DNA of 64,000 nucleotides from the NCBI RefSeq assembly GCF_003315295.1, contig NZ_QNRI01000002.1, positions 186,001 to 250,000 of the forward strand. The letters are read 5' to 3'. The position numbers and the translations under genes were made by a program. The first letter of the stretch is position 1. Every line of letters begins with the position of its first letter. The notes below the pieces were generated by a model that worked only from the letters and a program-made list of their open reading frames with translations, ran no database searches and had not been told where the DNA came from. Below, in pieces: positions 35,178-44,621 of the stretch. Origin of the DNA: Paraliobacillus ryukyuensis. GTDB lineage: Bacteria > Bacillota > Bacilli > Bacillales > Amphibacillaceae.

Positions 35178-35786
35178 ATGTTAGTAAAAATATGTGGTAT
35201 CACATCTATTGAAGTTGCTAATCAAGCCATTGAAGCAGGAGCGGATTTGATCGGATTTGTATTTGCCAATAGTAAACGGGAAATAGGTGTTGCGCAAGCC
35301 GAAAAAATTTCCCGGGAAATACCGAAACATGTCAAAAAGGTAGGGGTATTTGTCAACGAATCATTGGATGTTGTTCAATCTATTTCCAAAACAGTAGGCT
35401 TAGATTATGTGCAATTGCACGGCGATGAATCGCCAGCATATTGTGCAGCAGTTTCAGTTCAAGTAATTAAAGCATTTCAAATTCAACAAAAAGAAGATTT
35501 ACGTAAATTAGATGCCTACGATGTTGCCTACTTTCTGTTAGATAGCCCTGCAGGAAAATATCGCGGTGGAAATGGAGAGCCTTTTGATTGGTCGCTAGTG
35601 AAAGATGCGCCAAACCTATCGAGTCAATTTTTATTAGCGGGTGGTTTGCGACCAGACAATATCCAATTAGCGATTAAGGAAGTTCAACCAACTGGTGTAG
35701 ATGTATCAAGTGGTGTGGAAACGGATGGAGTAAAAGATCCGAATAAAATAAAAGCTTTTATAACCGAAGCAAAAAAGGAAAGGTGA
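35178..35786 (+). CDS. trpF: Phosphoribosylanthranilate isomerase
   Basis: The 202-residue barrel enzyme catalyses the Amadori rearrangement before TrpC. Its motifs are VKICGITS at the N-terminus (catalytic Cys 7), GADLIGFVFANSKRE, VGVFVNE, VQLHGDESP, LLDSPAGKYRGGNGEPFDW (catalytic Asp) and LAGGLRPDN followed by GVDVSSGVET. Its ribosome site GTAGGAGG overlaps the end of trpC. Confidence 0.95.
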   Translation: MLVKICGITSIEVANQAIEAGADLIGFVFANSKREIGVAQAEKISREIPKHVKKVGVFVNESLDVVQSISKTVGLDYVQLHGDESPAYCAAVSVQVIKAFQIQQKEDLRKLDAYDVAYFLLDSPAGKYRGGNGEPFDWSLVKDAPNLSSQFLLAGGLRPDNIQLAIKEVQPTGVDVSSGVETDGVKDPNKIKAFITEAKKER

Positions 35787-35792
35787 GGTACA

Positions 35793-36998
35793 ATGGAAAA
35801 ATATAATCAGCCGAATGCAACCGGTCATTTTGGATCATTTGGTGGCCGTTTCGTTCCAGAAACATTAATGCCTGCAGTATTGGAATTAGAAGAAGCATAC
35901 CATGAAGCGATGCAAGATCCTTCATTTGTTGACGAATTAGATTATTACTTAAAACAATATGTCGGTAGAGAAACACCCTTGTATTACGCAGAACGACTCT
36001 CCAAAGAACTAGAAGGACCAAAAATTTATTTGAAACGGGAAGATCTAAACCATACTGGCGCGCACAAGATTAATAACGCAATCGGGCAAGCACTTTTAAC
36101 CCTTCGAATGGGGAAGAAAAAAGTCGTAGCAGAAACAGGTGCAGGCCAACACGGCGTAGCAACAGCAACTGTCTGTGCCTTACTTGGATTAGAGTGTGTT
36201 ATTTTTATGGGGAAAGAAGATATACGTCGGCAGAAGTTAAATGTATTTCGGATGGAATTACTCGGTGCAAAAGTAGAAAGTGTGGATCAAGGTAGCGGAA
36301 CACTGAAAGATGCGGTCAATGAAGCGTTACGTTATTGGGTTAGTCATGTGGAAGACACCCATTACATTATCGGCTCTGTAGTTGGCCCCCATCCATTCCC
36401 GCAAATGGTGCGCGATTTTCAAAGTGTCATTGGAGAAGAAACCAAGCGCCAAATTATGGAGGTAGAAAATAAACTGCCGGATGCTGTCGTGGCTTGTATT
36501 GGCGGTGGTAGTAATGCAATGGGAATGTTTTATCCATTTGTAAATGATCAAGAAGTGAAGTTATATGGGGTAGAAGCCGGGGGCTCAGGACTTGAAACTG
36601 GAAAACATGCAGCGACTTTAACAGATGGGCATCATGGTATCTTGCATGGGACCATGACCTATTTACTGCAAGACGAAGCAGGACAAATTCAAGAAGCGCA
36701 TTCGATTTCTGCAGGGTTAGATTATCCTGGTGTCGGGCCAGAACATAGTCATTTCAAAGAAATTGGTCGCGTACAATACGAGTCCATTACTGATAAGGAA
36801 GCGTTAGAGGGATTACAGTTGTTATCGAAAACAGAAGGGATCATTCCTGCATTAGAAAGTGCACACGCCGTTGCTTATACAAGCAAATTAGCCAAAGAGA
36901 TGACCAGTAATCAAACATTAGTTATCTGTTTATCAGGTAGAGGGGATAAGGATGTGGAAGCAGTAAAAGAAGCATTGGAGGGAAATGAAGATGCCTAA
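35793..36998 (+). CDS. trpB: Tryptophan synthase beta chain
   Basis: The 401-residue PLP enzyme condenses indole and serine. It has the N-terminal [32 protein letters not shown] with the PLP lysine near residue 90, [14 protein letters not shown], the phosphate-binding [12 protein letters not shown] and the [17 protein letters not shown] segment. This is the TrpB1 type that pairs with TrpA. It overlaps trpA by 8 nt. Confidence 0.96.
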   Translation: MEKYNQPNATGHFGSFGGRFVPETLMPAVLELEEAYHEAMQDPSFVDELDYYLKQYVGRETPLYYAERLSKELEGPKIYLKREDLNHTGAHKINNAIGQALLTLRMGKKKVVAETGAGQHGVATATVCALLGLECVIFMGKEDIRRQKLNVFRMELLGAKVESVDQGSGTLKDAVNEALRYWVSHVEDTHYIIGSVVGPHPFPQMVRDFQSVIGEETKRQIMEVENKLPDAVVACIGGGSNAMGMFYPFVNDQEVKLYGVEAGGSGLETGKHAATLTDGHHGILHGTMTYLLQDEAGQIQEAHSISAGLDYPGVGPEHSHFKEIGRVQYESITDKEALEGLQLLSKTEGIIPALESAHAVAYTSKLAKEMTSNQTLVICLSGRGDKDVEAVKEALEGNEDA

Positions 36999-37770
36999 AG
37001 CGAAGTTAGATCAAGCATTTGAGCGTGTGTTAACCAATGGGGATAAAGCGTTTGTTCCGTATATTATGGCAGGAGATGGTGGACTAGAACAGTTAAATAA
37101 GCAAATTGAGTTCTTGGCATCTTGTGGTGCTACAGCAATTGAAGTTGGTATTCCATTTTCCGATCCAGTAGCAGACGGCCCGACGATTCAAGCGGCAGGA
37201 ATACGCGCAATGAAAAACGGAGTGACGCTAGCAGGTGTGTTGTCTACCTTACAGCAAACAAAAAATAGTCGAGATATTCCCATTGTTGTCATGACGTATA
37301 TTAATCCAATCTATGCAATGGGAATAGATATATTTGTTGAACAATGCAGTCATGCTGGAATAGACGGCTTAATTATTCCAGATTTGCCATTGGAAGAAGA
37401 GGGATTACTTACGAATCAGCTCTCCAACCATGCTATTGCCCTGATCCGTTTAGCGGCGTTAACAAGTACGCCAGAGAGAATTAGTGAGATTACGAAACGA
37501 ACAGAAGGATTTCTTTATGCAGTAACAGTAACGGGGACAACTGGAGCGAGAGCAACATTTAAAACGGACCTTGATCAGCATCTGAAAGCACTAAAAGAAC
37601 AATGTGCAGTACCTGTCTTAGCGGGGTTTGGTGTATCCACAGCCGAACATGTGAAACAATTGACCACGCATTGTGATGGTGTCGTGGTAGGTAGTCGAAT
37701 TGTCGATTTACTACATCAAGAAGAATACGAACAGATCCGTGCATTAGTTGCAGCTGCAAAATTAAGTTGA
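36991..37770 (+). CDS. trpA: Tryptophan synthase alpha chain
   Basis: The 259-residue barrel cleaves indole-glycerol phosphate and channels indole to TrpB. Motifs are [32 protein letters not shown] (catalytic Glu 49-type residue), [22 protein letters not shown] (catalytic Asp), [11 protein letters not shown] and VLAGFGVST followed by [13 protein letters not shown] chose ATG 36991 over 36985 because GGAGGG lies 8 nt before it. Last gene of the operon. Confidence 0.95.
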   Translation: MPKAKLDQAFERVLTNGDKAFVPYIMAGDGGLEQLNKQIEFLASCGATAIEVGIPFSDPVADGPTIQAAGIRAMKNGVTLAGVLSTLQQTKNSRDIPIVVMTYINPIYAMGIDIFVEQCSHAGIDGLIIPDLPLEEEGLLTNQLSNHAIALIRLAALTSTPERISEITKRTEGFLYAVTVTGTTGARATFKTDLDQHLKALKEQCAVPVLAGFGVSTAEHVKQLTTHCDGVVVGSRIVDLLHQEEYEQIRALVAAAKLS

Positions 37771-37789
37771 ATTCGAATAATAAATCGTT

Positions 37790-37836
37790 AGCAGATCAAA
37801 TGACGCAATCATTTGATCTGCTTATCAATGTGTAAA
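37790..37836 (+). terminator. Hairpin after trpA
   Basis: AGCAGATCAAATGA (37790-37803 approximately) pairs perfectly with TCATTTGATCTGCT (37809-37822) around a 5-nt loop. The following run is T-poor, so termination may be incomplete. Confidence 0.65.
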
Positions 37837-37911
37837 TAAGTTACTATGCTTGTGTCTTGGGACTAACAATCGTCAGACAATGTCAACTTAATAAACGAGT
37901 TACATATCCAG

Positions 37912-37938
37912 AAAAGATCGTTAGTGATCTTTTTATTT
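37912..37938 (+). terminator. Second terminator downstream of trpA
   Basis: AAAAGATC (37912-37919) and GATCTTTT (37926-37933) flank a 6-nt loop, followed by TATTTTG. It backs up the preceding hairpin before the acetyltransferase gene. Confidence 0.6.
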
Positions 37939-38027
37939 TGGTTAAAAAGAAAATTGGAACTTTGTGTTAAAATATTACTAAACACTATTCAATTTGGTTT
38001 AACTGAAGTTCAAAAGGAGGAAATCAA

Positions 38028-38513
38028 GTGATTATATTAGAAAAAATGAATGCTAGTGAATTTAAGCAGTACCTTGATTACACCATACCGAACTATGCAG
38101 AAGAACATATTAAAGCGGGAAAGTGGGAAGCGCATGAAGCACTTAGTAAAGCAACCGAAGCGTTTAATACACTGCTACCTGAAGGTGAAAATACAATCAA
38201 TCACTACCTTTTTACTATCCGTAATAAAGACAGAAATGATGTGGGAATGATATGGCTCGGTAAACAATCTGATCTTAAAGGCTTTATCTATGACATAAAT
38301 ATTTGGAAAGGGCATCGAGGAAAGTATTATGGGGAACACGCAATGAGAGAAATAGAGAATGTTGGTAGAGAAATTGGGTTAGAGACTATAGGGTTGCACG
38401 TGTTTGGCCACAATCAAATCGCACAAAAGCTATATAGCAAAGTAGGATATGGAGTGACAAATATAAAAATGTCAAAAAACATAAAGGAAAGTGCTAATGG
38501 AAAAGTGGGGTGA
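38028..38513 (+). CDS. GNAT-family N-acetyltransferase
   Basis: The 161-residue protein has a GNAT core with the acetyl-CoA loop in KGHRGKYYGEHAM (the Q/RxxGxG/A pattern, near residue 100), preceded by IYDINIW and followed by GLHVFGHNQIAQKLYSKVGY, the typical strand-turn-helix. The N-terminal region (about residues 1-60) resembles YycN-type acetyltransferases. Substrate unknown. The GTG start follows AAAGGAGG. The next gene starts within 5 nt of its stop, so they are probably co-transcribed. Confidence 0.8.
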   Translation: MIILEKMNASEFKQYLDYTIPNYAEEHIKAGKWEAHEALSKATEAFNTLLPEGENTINHYLFTIRNKDRNDVGMIWLGKQSDLKGFIYDINIWKGHRGKYYGEHAMREIENVGREIGLETIGLHVFGHNQIAQKLYSKVGYGVTNIKMSKNIKESANGKVG

Positions 38514-38517
38514 GCAA

Positions 38518-39441
38518 ATGAAAAAAGGACTGCTAGTTTTAAGTACACTCCTTTTACTAAGTATGATATTTATGACGATTTATTATCAAAAGAAAGAACC
38601 TGCTCTCACACCTGAGCAAGCGTTATCTTTATCTTCTAATACACGAACTGCGCCCGAGAAGGTTCCAGAAGAAACATTACAAGGTACACCTGTTACTGAT
38701 GAGATAGCTTACAGTTTGCAACAAGATAAATTACAAATCACATATAATAATGGTCAGGATTGGGTGGTTGTACCAGTTGATAAATCAAACTTATTCAGTG
38801 GTGAATACAACGGGAATCAACAAGAATTAATTGCGAATAGCTTTATCCTAAATGAACAATATGCGGCTTTTTTATATTGGAATAATGGCGTGCAATTAAT
38901 TTATTCAACAGATAAAGATTCAAACTGGCAAGAAAGCTTAATTACAGATCAAGTTCCACCGATTCGTTATCGTAAAATAGCATTTTTATCCGATGATTTT
39001 TGGTATGCAGTTATAAGTTACGGGAGAACGATGTCGTCTGAAGGAGCAAGTATTTATATAACGAATGATCAAGGGCAATCATGGCGTGAAACCAATATGC
39101 CTAACACGACACGTTTGGTGGCTAATGGAGGTTTCGTTACTGAACAAATAGGTGTTATGGCTTACGGAACCATCAATCCAGCAGAACCTGAGATGCATGT
39201 GACGAATGACGGAGGAGCTACTTGGCAAAAAGCGACTTTTGAAATGCCTTCAAAGTATGATGGGGTCTTTGTCACTCCCAATGTTCCTTATCAAGAAGAA
39301 GACCATCTTGCCCTAATCATGGAACAAGGACCAAATGGTGATTATGGTAATATACAAGCAAAATTCATTTCTAAAGATAATGGACTAACATGGGAGTTTG
39401 TTGAGGAGGTGGAACCAGATAATGAGCAAAACATGGACTAA
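38518..39441 (+). CDS. Membrane-anchored BNR/sialidase-like propeller protein
   Basis: The 307-residue protein of unrecognised family has an N-terminal membrane anchor (residues 3-24) with no lipobox, then an extracellular domain. Four Asp-box-like repeats (NNGQDW, TNDQGQSW, TNDGGATW, SKDNGLTW) indicate a beta-propeller of the BNR/YCF48 kind used as a binding scaffold rather than as an enzyme. ATG 38518 follows TGGGGTGAG; an in-frame ATG at 38491 lies inside the acetyltransferase gene. It overlaps the following membrane-protein gene by 20 nt, so the two products may form a complex. Confidence 0.65.
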   Translation: MKKGLLVLSTLLLLSMIFMTIYYQKKEPALTPEQALSLSSNTRTAPEKVPEETLQGTPVTDEIAYSLQQDKLQITYNNGQDWVVVPVDKSNLFSGEYNGNQQELIANSFILNEQYAAFLYWNNGVQLIYSTDKDSNWQESLITDQVPPIRYRKIAFLSDDFWYAVISYGRTMSSEGASIYITNDQGQSWRETNMPNTTRLVANGGFVTEQIGVMAYGTINPAEPEMHVTNDGGATWQKATFEMPSKYDGVFVTPNVPYQEEDHLALIMEQGPNGDYGNIQAKFISKDNGLTWEFVEEVEPDNEQNMD

Positions 39442-40255
39442 TGTTTTACGAATATTTTCTTTTGCAATTGCATTCGTTTTTTGGGGTTTGCAACTAGCAT
39501 GTCTAGTTGTACAAGCTCGTTACCAAGCCGAGTACATTGATGATCGGCTATTTTATTTATTTAATATAATCGTTACGGTAGCATTAACGGTGGCACTTTT
39601 ACTAACTTTTAAAAAGCGACTAAATATCTTAATAGGAAGTATTGCAGCGTTTTTTATTATTTTTCAATTTATTCAACTTCAAGGAATTAAAGACGTAACA
39701 AGTATCTCGCCTGATTTTAATCATGTTTTTTCAATTAAACAAAATGGCGCTTCCGATGCAACCTATTATCGTAGTTATTACCGGTTATTAGGTAAACCAA
39801 AAGAAGATTTATCTTATCAAATAAAGGGAAAAGGGAATATTAAATGGATTACAAATGACATTGCAGTATTTACCTCTCAAAGTGAAACAAACGGTGTCCA
39901 GCAATTTGTTGGGACATATGGGGCACGCGGTGATAGTGTTGCCTACACGTATGTGTCAACGCAGATACGCGGTACTTGGAAAAATGATGATACTACCGTA
40001 ACAGCATCTATGGACGGGGTATTGATTACGCATGGTGATCAAACTACTTCATTTGAATGGGAGCAAGCCAAACAGTTTGGTACATTGACGCTTGTGCTTA
40101 CGGAAAATAATGAAGCAAAATGGACAATTGGATTAGCAGAAGATTTTTATTATGACCAAAACACACCAGATCCTCCAGTAGGTAGTATCGTGTTATATCA
40201 AGCAACGATGAATAAAGTGGAGCCAGTAACGCTTGAATATACGGGTGAAGCATGA
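39422..40255 (+). CDS. Unrecognised membrane protein with extracellular beta-rich domain
   Basis: The 277-residue protein starts with three hydrophobic helices (about residues 9-30, 42-63 and 69-87) followed by about 185 residues rich in Tyr, Thr and beta-forming residues, probably outside the cell. I do not recognise the family. ATG 39422 is preceded by GAGGAGGTGG within the end of the propeller gene, so translation is coupled. Function unknown. Confidence 0.6.
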   Translation: MSKTWTNVLRIFSFAIAFVFWGLQLACLVVQARYQAEYIDDRLFYLFNIIVTVALTVALLLTFKKRLNILIGSIAAFFIIFQFIQLQGIKDVTSISPDFNHVFSIKQNGASDATYYRSYYRLLGKPKEDLSYQIKGKGNIKWITNDIAVFTSQSETNGVQQFVGTYGARGDSVAYTYVSTQIRGTWKNDDTTVTASMDGVLITHGDQTTSFEWEQAKQFGTLTLVLTENNEAKWTIGLAEDFYYDQNTPDPPVGSIVLYQATMNKVEPVTLEYTGEA

Positions 40256-40302
40256 GTACGCTAAAATAAGGGTGAGTTTTAAAGAAAAGTAGGAGTGATA
40301 CA

Positions 40303-41670
40303 TTGTTACATGACATCAAATCAAAAGTACAAGAAACGAATCTGTTGTTACGTAAACAGTCACTTCAAACCATTTTAGATCAGCTTGATGGGGAAGTGAT
40401 GCAGCTATCGAAGACAGACCGTAAGAAAAAATATCGGAAGATGAAGCAAAATCCTTATAGCTTTTATCGTGGTACAGCTTATTTATACTATTATGATGTT
40501 ACAAAAATCCCGTTTAGTTTTCATACCGATGAGAACCGACGGACTTGGATTATGGGAGATATGCATTTTGATAATTTCAGTAGTTTTCAAGATGAAGCAG
40601 GTAACCTAGTTTTTGATGTGGATGATTTTGATGAAGGATACATTGGTTCGTATTTATATGATCTATTACGGATGGTAGTGAGTATCCGGCTCTTGGCTGA
40701 GCAGCAAGGAATTAATGATGAAGATGATCGAGATGAACTCGTTGTTGCTTTTTTAAAATCGTATCGAAAAAAGATCAAAAAGTTTGCCAAACGCGAAGCG
40801 GATCCGAAAGACTTGATCATTACCGTCGATGAAGCGAAAGGACCTGTTAAGAAATTGTTAACCAAATTAGAAGAACGCAAGGCAACGCATGAATTGCATA
40901 AACAAACGGTTCTCAATGAGAAGGGGCAGCGTGTGTTTGATCGTAACAAAGAAAATCTTAGAAGTGTTTCACAAACTGATTATAACCACATTATGGAAAA
41001 TTGGTCACAATATATCGCGTCCATTGATGAGAAGCATTTTAAAGGAGAAGCTCATTATCAGATTAAAGATATCGTGAAAAAAACAGGAGCAGGTGTTGCT
41101 TCTACTGGATTGAAGCGTTATTTTATCTTAATTGAAGGGACAGCAGATGATGAGCAAGAAGATGATATAATCTTGGAAATGAAAGAAGCGCGTGCCCCAA
41201 TTCCAGCATATTTTGTCCCTTACCGAGAGCGTTTTTGGGAGCAGTATGATCATCAAGGCAAACGAGTAGTTGCAACACAAAAAGCGATGCATCATAAAGC
41301 AGATGGCTATTTAGGCTATTTAACGATTGATAATCGAGCGTATTATGTTCGTGAGCGCTGTGCCTATGATAAGGATATTTCTCCAAAACACTTAGATGAC
41401 GTTAAGCCAATCAAACAATCTGTTAAAATCATGGGTAAAATTGCTGCTAAGATTCACGCTAGAGCAGATCAAGATATTGATAACGATTTAATGGACTATC
41501 ATAGTGAAGATGAGATTCATTACACCATTTCGGATAATAAAGAGGCTTTTATTCACGAGTTGGTCTTATGGTCTAGATTTTATAAACGTCAAGTAGAACA
41601 AGATTATCAAATATTCTTAGAATGGCTAAACAATGAATTTAATCAGCAAAACAAAAATAATAGTAAATAA
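40303..41670 (+). CDS. DUF2252 family protein
   Basis: The 455-residue protein matches DUF2252, whose fold resembles aminoglycoside phosphotransferase-type kinases. Visible signatures are NPYSFYRGTAYLYYYDV near residue 47, the catalytic-like WIMGDMHFDNFSSFQDE near 82, VFDVDDFDEGYIGSYLYDLLRM (Asp-rich, metal-binding-like) and a C-terminal LGYLTIDNRAYYVRERCAYDKD. The start is TTG 40303 after AGGAGTG. Biochemical role unknown. It sits 47 nt after the membrane-protein gene. Confidence 0.8.
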   Translation: MLHDIKSKVQETNLLLRKQSLQTILDQLDGEVMQLSKTDRKKKYRKMKQNPYSFYRGTAYLYYYDVTKIPFSFHTDENRRTWIMGDMHFDNFSSFQDEAGNLVFDVDDFDEGYIGSYLYDLLRMVVSIRLLAEQQGINDEDDRDELVVAFLKSYRKKIKKFAKREADPKDLIITVDEAKGPVKKLLTKLEERKATHELHKQTVLNEKGQRVFDRNKENLRSVSQTDYNHIMENWSQYIASIDEKHFKGEAHYQIKDIVKKTGAGVASTGLKRYFILIEGTADDEQEDDIILEMKEARAPIPAYFVPYRERFWEQYDHQGKRVVATQKAMHHKADGYLGYLTIDNRAYYVRERCAYDKDISPKHLDDVKPIKQSVKIMGKIAAKIHARADQDIDNDLMDYHSEDEIHYTISDNKEAFIHELVLWSRFYKRQVEQDYQIFLEWLNNEFNQQNKNNSK

Positions 41671-41716
41671 AACAAATATCATAGGTAGTTAAAAGCTTTG
41701 GTAAGGGGAGAAACGA

Positions 41717-42412
41717 ATGAAAACGATTGGTCTTATTGGTGGAATGAGTTGGGAATCGACAGTAACGTATTACCGGATCATTAATGAAGAGGTAAAAAAA
41801 CGTTTAGGAGGATTACATTCAGCAAAATGTTTGTTGTATAGCGTTGATTTTGATGAAATTGAGCGCTATCAAAAAGAAGGTGATTGGGAAAACGCTGGTC
41901 ACGTATTAGGGGAAGCAGCTGCTTCTGTAGAAAAAGCAGGTGCAGACTTCATCATCATTTGTACAAATACGATGCATAAGGTCAATGAAGATATTGAAGC
42001 TAAGATTTCTATTCCTGTTTTACATATAGCTGATGCAACAGTAAAACAAATCCAACGTACCAATGTGAAAACAGTTGGGTTACTGGGGACAAAATATACG
42101 ATGGAGCAAGATTTTTATAAATCAAGGATAGAATCTGCAGGAATTCAAGTGATAGTACCAGATGAAGATAAGCGAGAAAAAGTGAATAACGTTATATTTG
42201 ACGAACTATGTTTAGGTTATATTCAACAAGAATCAAGGGAATATTTCAAACAAGTCATTCAAAAATTAGTTGATAGTGGTGCTGAAGGAATTATTTTAGG
42301 TTGTACAGAAATTGAATTATTGGTTAAACCTGACGACTCTATCGTACCATTATTTGATACTACCTCTATCCACGCAAAAGAATCAGTCCATATGGCTTTA
42401 AACACGAATTAG
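41717..42412 (+). CDS. Aspartate/glutamate racemase-family enzyme
   Basis: The 231-residue cofactor-independent racemase retains both catalytic cysteines: Cys 82 in IICTNTMHK and Cys 196 in LGCTEIELL. The N-terminal MKTIGLIGGMSWEST is the signature of the YgeA/RacX-type broad amino-acid racemases. It probably makes D-amino acids for the envelope or for metabolism; substrate range is not predictable. A GGGGAGAA ribosome site precedes the ATG, and a terminator follows. Confidence 0.88.
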   Translation: MKTIGLIGGMSWESTVTYYRIINEEVKKRLGGLHSAKCLLYSVDFDEIERYQKEGDWENAGHVLGEAAASVEKAGADFIIICTNTMHKVNEDIEAKISIPVLHIADATVKQIQRTNVKTVGLLGTKYTMEQDFYKSRIESAGIQVIVPDEDKREKVNNVIFDELCLGYIQQESREYFKQVIQKLVDSGAEGIILGCTEIELLVKPDDSIVPLFDTTSIHAKESVHMALNTN

Positions 42413-42479
42413 AAACTAGCTCCGTTGTAAATTTAGCTGGGTTTATCTCGTTTGTAGGACAGTTATAACGGCTTAATGG

Positions 42480-42509
42480 CAAAAGGATCGCTATCTGAGC
42501 GATCTTTTG
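42480..42509 (+). terminator. Terminator of the racemase gene
   Basis: AAAAGGATCGCT and AGCGATCTTTT form a stem with one bulged G around ATCTG, ending in TTTT. Confidence 0.7.
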
Positions 42510-42663
42510 CTTTAAAATAGAAAACCATTTTACGGACAACTTTTGATACACGGCTAATTAACATTCTCAAAAATTTAATTTTCTGACAATTCTGTTTTAT
42601 TTCTAATTTTTAGGGTATATACTTGCTGTAAACTATATTCTAAAAAATGGAGATGATCTACAC

Positions 42664-44472
42664 ATGGACAGTATTTTGTATATTTTGTTATCATGTGCCT
42701 TTTTCATGTTGTTGGTTGCGTTGATATCTTATCGACTGACAAAGGGTAAATTGGCAGATGCTAATGAGTATTTTTTAGCTGGAAGAGGATTATCTGGTGT
42801 TTTTATTGCAGGTTCGTTGTTGCTAACAAATTTATCTGCTGAACAATTAATCGGACTAAATGGTCAAGCGTTCACGAATAATATGTCAGGGATGGCTTGG
42901 GAAGTGACGGCTGGTTTAGCAGCTATTGTGATGGCAATCTTTTTGTTACCTCGATTTTTAGGGATTGGTATTTCTACAATTCCTGAATTCCTCAGCAATC
43001 GCTATGACGAGAATGTTAGGCGTATGACTGTATTATTATTCTTATTAGGTTACATGTGTGTCACCATTCCATCCATGCTCTACTCAGGCGGGGTCGCTGT
43101 ATTACAATTGTTTGATGTACCCAACCTCTTAAATCTCTCCTATATCCACTCTCTTTGGCTAATTATTTGGCTCGTAGGCATTATTGGTGCGATTTATGCA
43201 ATCTTCGGTGGTTTACGAGCTGTTGCCATATCAGATACAATCAATGGGATTGGTCTGGTTATTATTGGTTTTTTAGTCCCAATCATTGGGTTTATTACAT
43301 TGGGTAATGGAAATATGCTTGATGGAATGAAAGAAATTGCCTTGACTAATCCAGAAAAATTAAATGCAATTGGGTCTTCTGAAGACAATATTCCTTTCTT
43401 TTCCATCTTTACAGGTATTCTATTTGCTAACTTATTTTATTGGGCACTTAATCAATATGTCATTCAACGAACCCTCGGTGCGCAAAATTTGAAAGAAGGG
43501 CAAAAAGGGGTACTGTTCACCGGTTTTCTAAAATTGTTAGTACCGATATTTATGTTACTTCCAGGTGTAATTGCGTTTCATTTATATGGGGGTCAGATTA
43601 GTGATGGCGATTTAAGTTATCCAACGTTAATAAGCAATTTGCTTCCAGTTAGTTTATTAGGATTCTTTTTGGCTGTTTTACTAGGCGCGGTATTGAGTTC
43701 GTTTAATTCTCTGTTAAATAGTGTTGCAACACTATTTGTATTAGATATTTATAAGCCGATGTTTGCCCCGGATGCCAATGATCAGAAGCTAATAAAAATT
43801 AGTAAACTATTTGGTATTTTTATTGCGCTAGTTTCGTTTGTGGTAGCTCCTTTCTTAATGTACGCACCGGATGGACTTTGGAACCTGATTCGGAAATTTA
43901 CTGGTTTTTTCAATATACCAATTCTGGTAATTGTAATGATGGGACTTCTGTCGAAAAAAGTACCAGCAATTGCGGCAAAAGTAGTAATTGTTTTTCATGT
44001 TATAGCTTACTATTTTATGATTTGGGGAAGCAGGCAGTTATTTGATGTTGAAATAGGTATCAGTTATATTCATGTCTACGGGATTTTATTAGCTATTGAA
44101 GTTGGGTTTATGCTACTTATGCGCAAAATAAAACCCTTAACTGAGTCAAAAGTTTTTCAACATAATGTCTATTCAACAGAAAAGTTAGTGCCTTGGAAAC
44201 ATACGATTCCAGTATCTATTTTATTAGTAGCTTGCATCATTGAAACATACCTGATTTTCTCATCAATTGGTCTGGCATTTGAAGATGGTATGGTATCTAA
44301 TTTGTTTTGGCCAATTACCGTAATTCTAGTTGCTACAACTGCTATTCTTTATTTAATCTCTTTAAAAGTGTGGCATCACAAATACAAAGCTTACATTAAT
44401 AAAGAATATACATTAATGAAGAAAGGATCACGTAAACAGTTATTAAAAGAAGTGAAGGAACAAGACGCATAA
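42664..44472 (+). CDS. YidK-like sodium:solute symporter (copy 1)
   Basis: The 602-residue integral membrane protein of the SSS/SLC5 family has about 14 helices. It resembles E. coli YidK in EYFLAGRGLSGVFIAGSLLLTN, LSAEQLIGLNGQAFTNNMSG, IFGGLRAVAISDTINGIGLV, WALNQYVIQRTLGA and GAVLSSFNSLLNSVATLF (sodium-site Ser pair). YidK-type symporters are thought to carry sugars or organic acids, but the substrate is unproven. Its paralogue follows 149 nt downstream; the two ribosome-site regions (GGAGATGATCTACA and GGGGATGATCTACA) are also nearly identical. Confidence 0.88.
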   Translation: MDSILYILLSCAFFMLLVALISYRLTKGKLADANEYFLAGRGLSGVFIAGSLLLTNLSAEQLIGLNGQAFTNNMSGMAWEVTAGLAAIVMAIFLLPRFLGIGISTIPEFLSNRYDENVRRMTVLLFLLGYMCVTIPSMLYSGGVAVLQLFDVPNLLNLSYIHSLWLIIWLVGIIGAIYAIFGGLRAVAISDTINGIGLVIIGFLVPIIGFITLGNGNMLDGMKEIALTNPEKLNAIGSSEDNIPFFSIFTGILFANLFYWALNQYVIQRTLGAQNLKEGQKGVLFTGFLKLLVPIFMLLPGVIAFHLYGGQISDGDLSYPTLISNLLPVSLLGFFLAVLLGAVLSSFNSLLNSVATLFVLDIYKPMFAPDANDQKLIKISKLFGIFIALVSFVVAPFLMYAPDGLWNLIRKFTGFFNIPILVIVMMGLLSKKVPAIAAKVVIVFHVIAYYFMIWGSRQLFDVEIGISYIHVYGILLAIEVGFMLLMRKIKPLTESKVFQHNVYSTEKLVPWKHTIPVSILLVACIIETYLIFSSIGLAFEDGMVSNLFWPITVILVATTAILYLISLKVWHHKYKAYINKEYTLMKKGSRKQLLKEVKEQDA

Positions 44473-44621
44473 GTTTTACGTGCTGTATAACTTCAATTAG
44501 ACACTGTAAACCATATGCTACTATTAACTTTTCAACTTAGTCATTCCCTTTGAACTATGTTTTGCTTTAGCATCTCTTGGGAACATATTTCTTAAAAAAG
44601 AATAAAGGGGATGATCTACAA

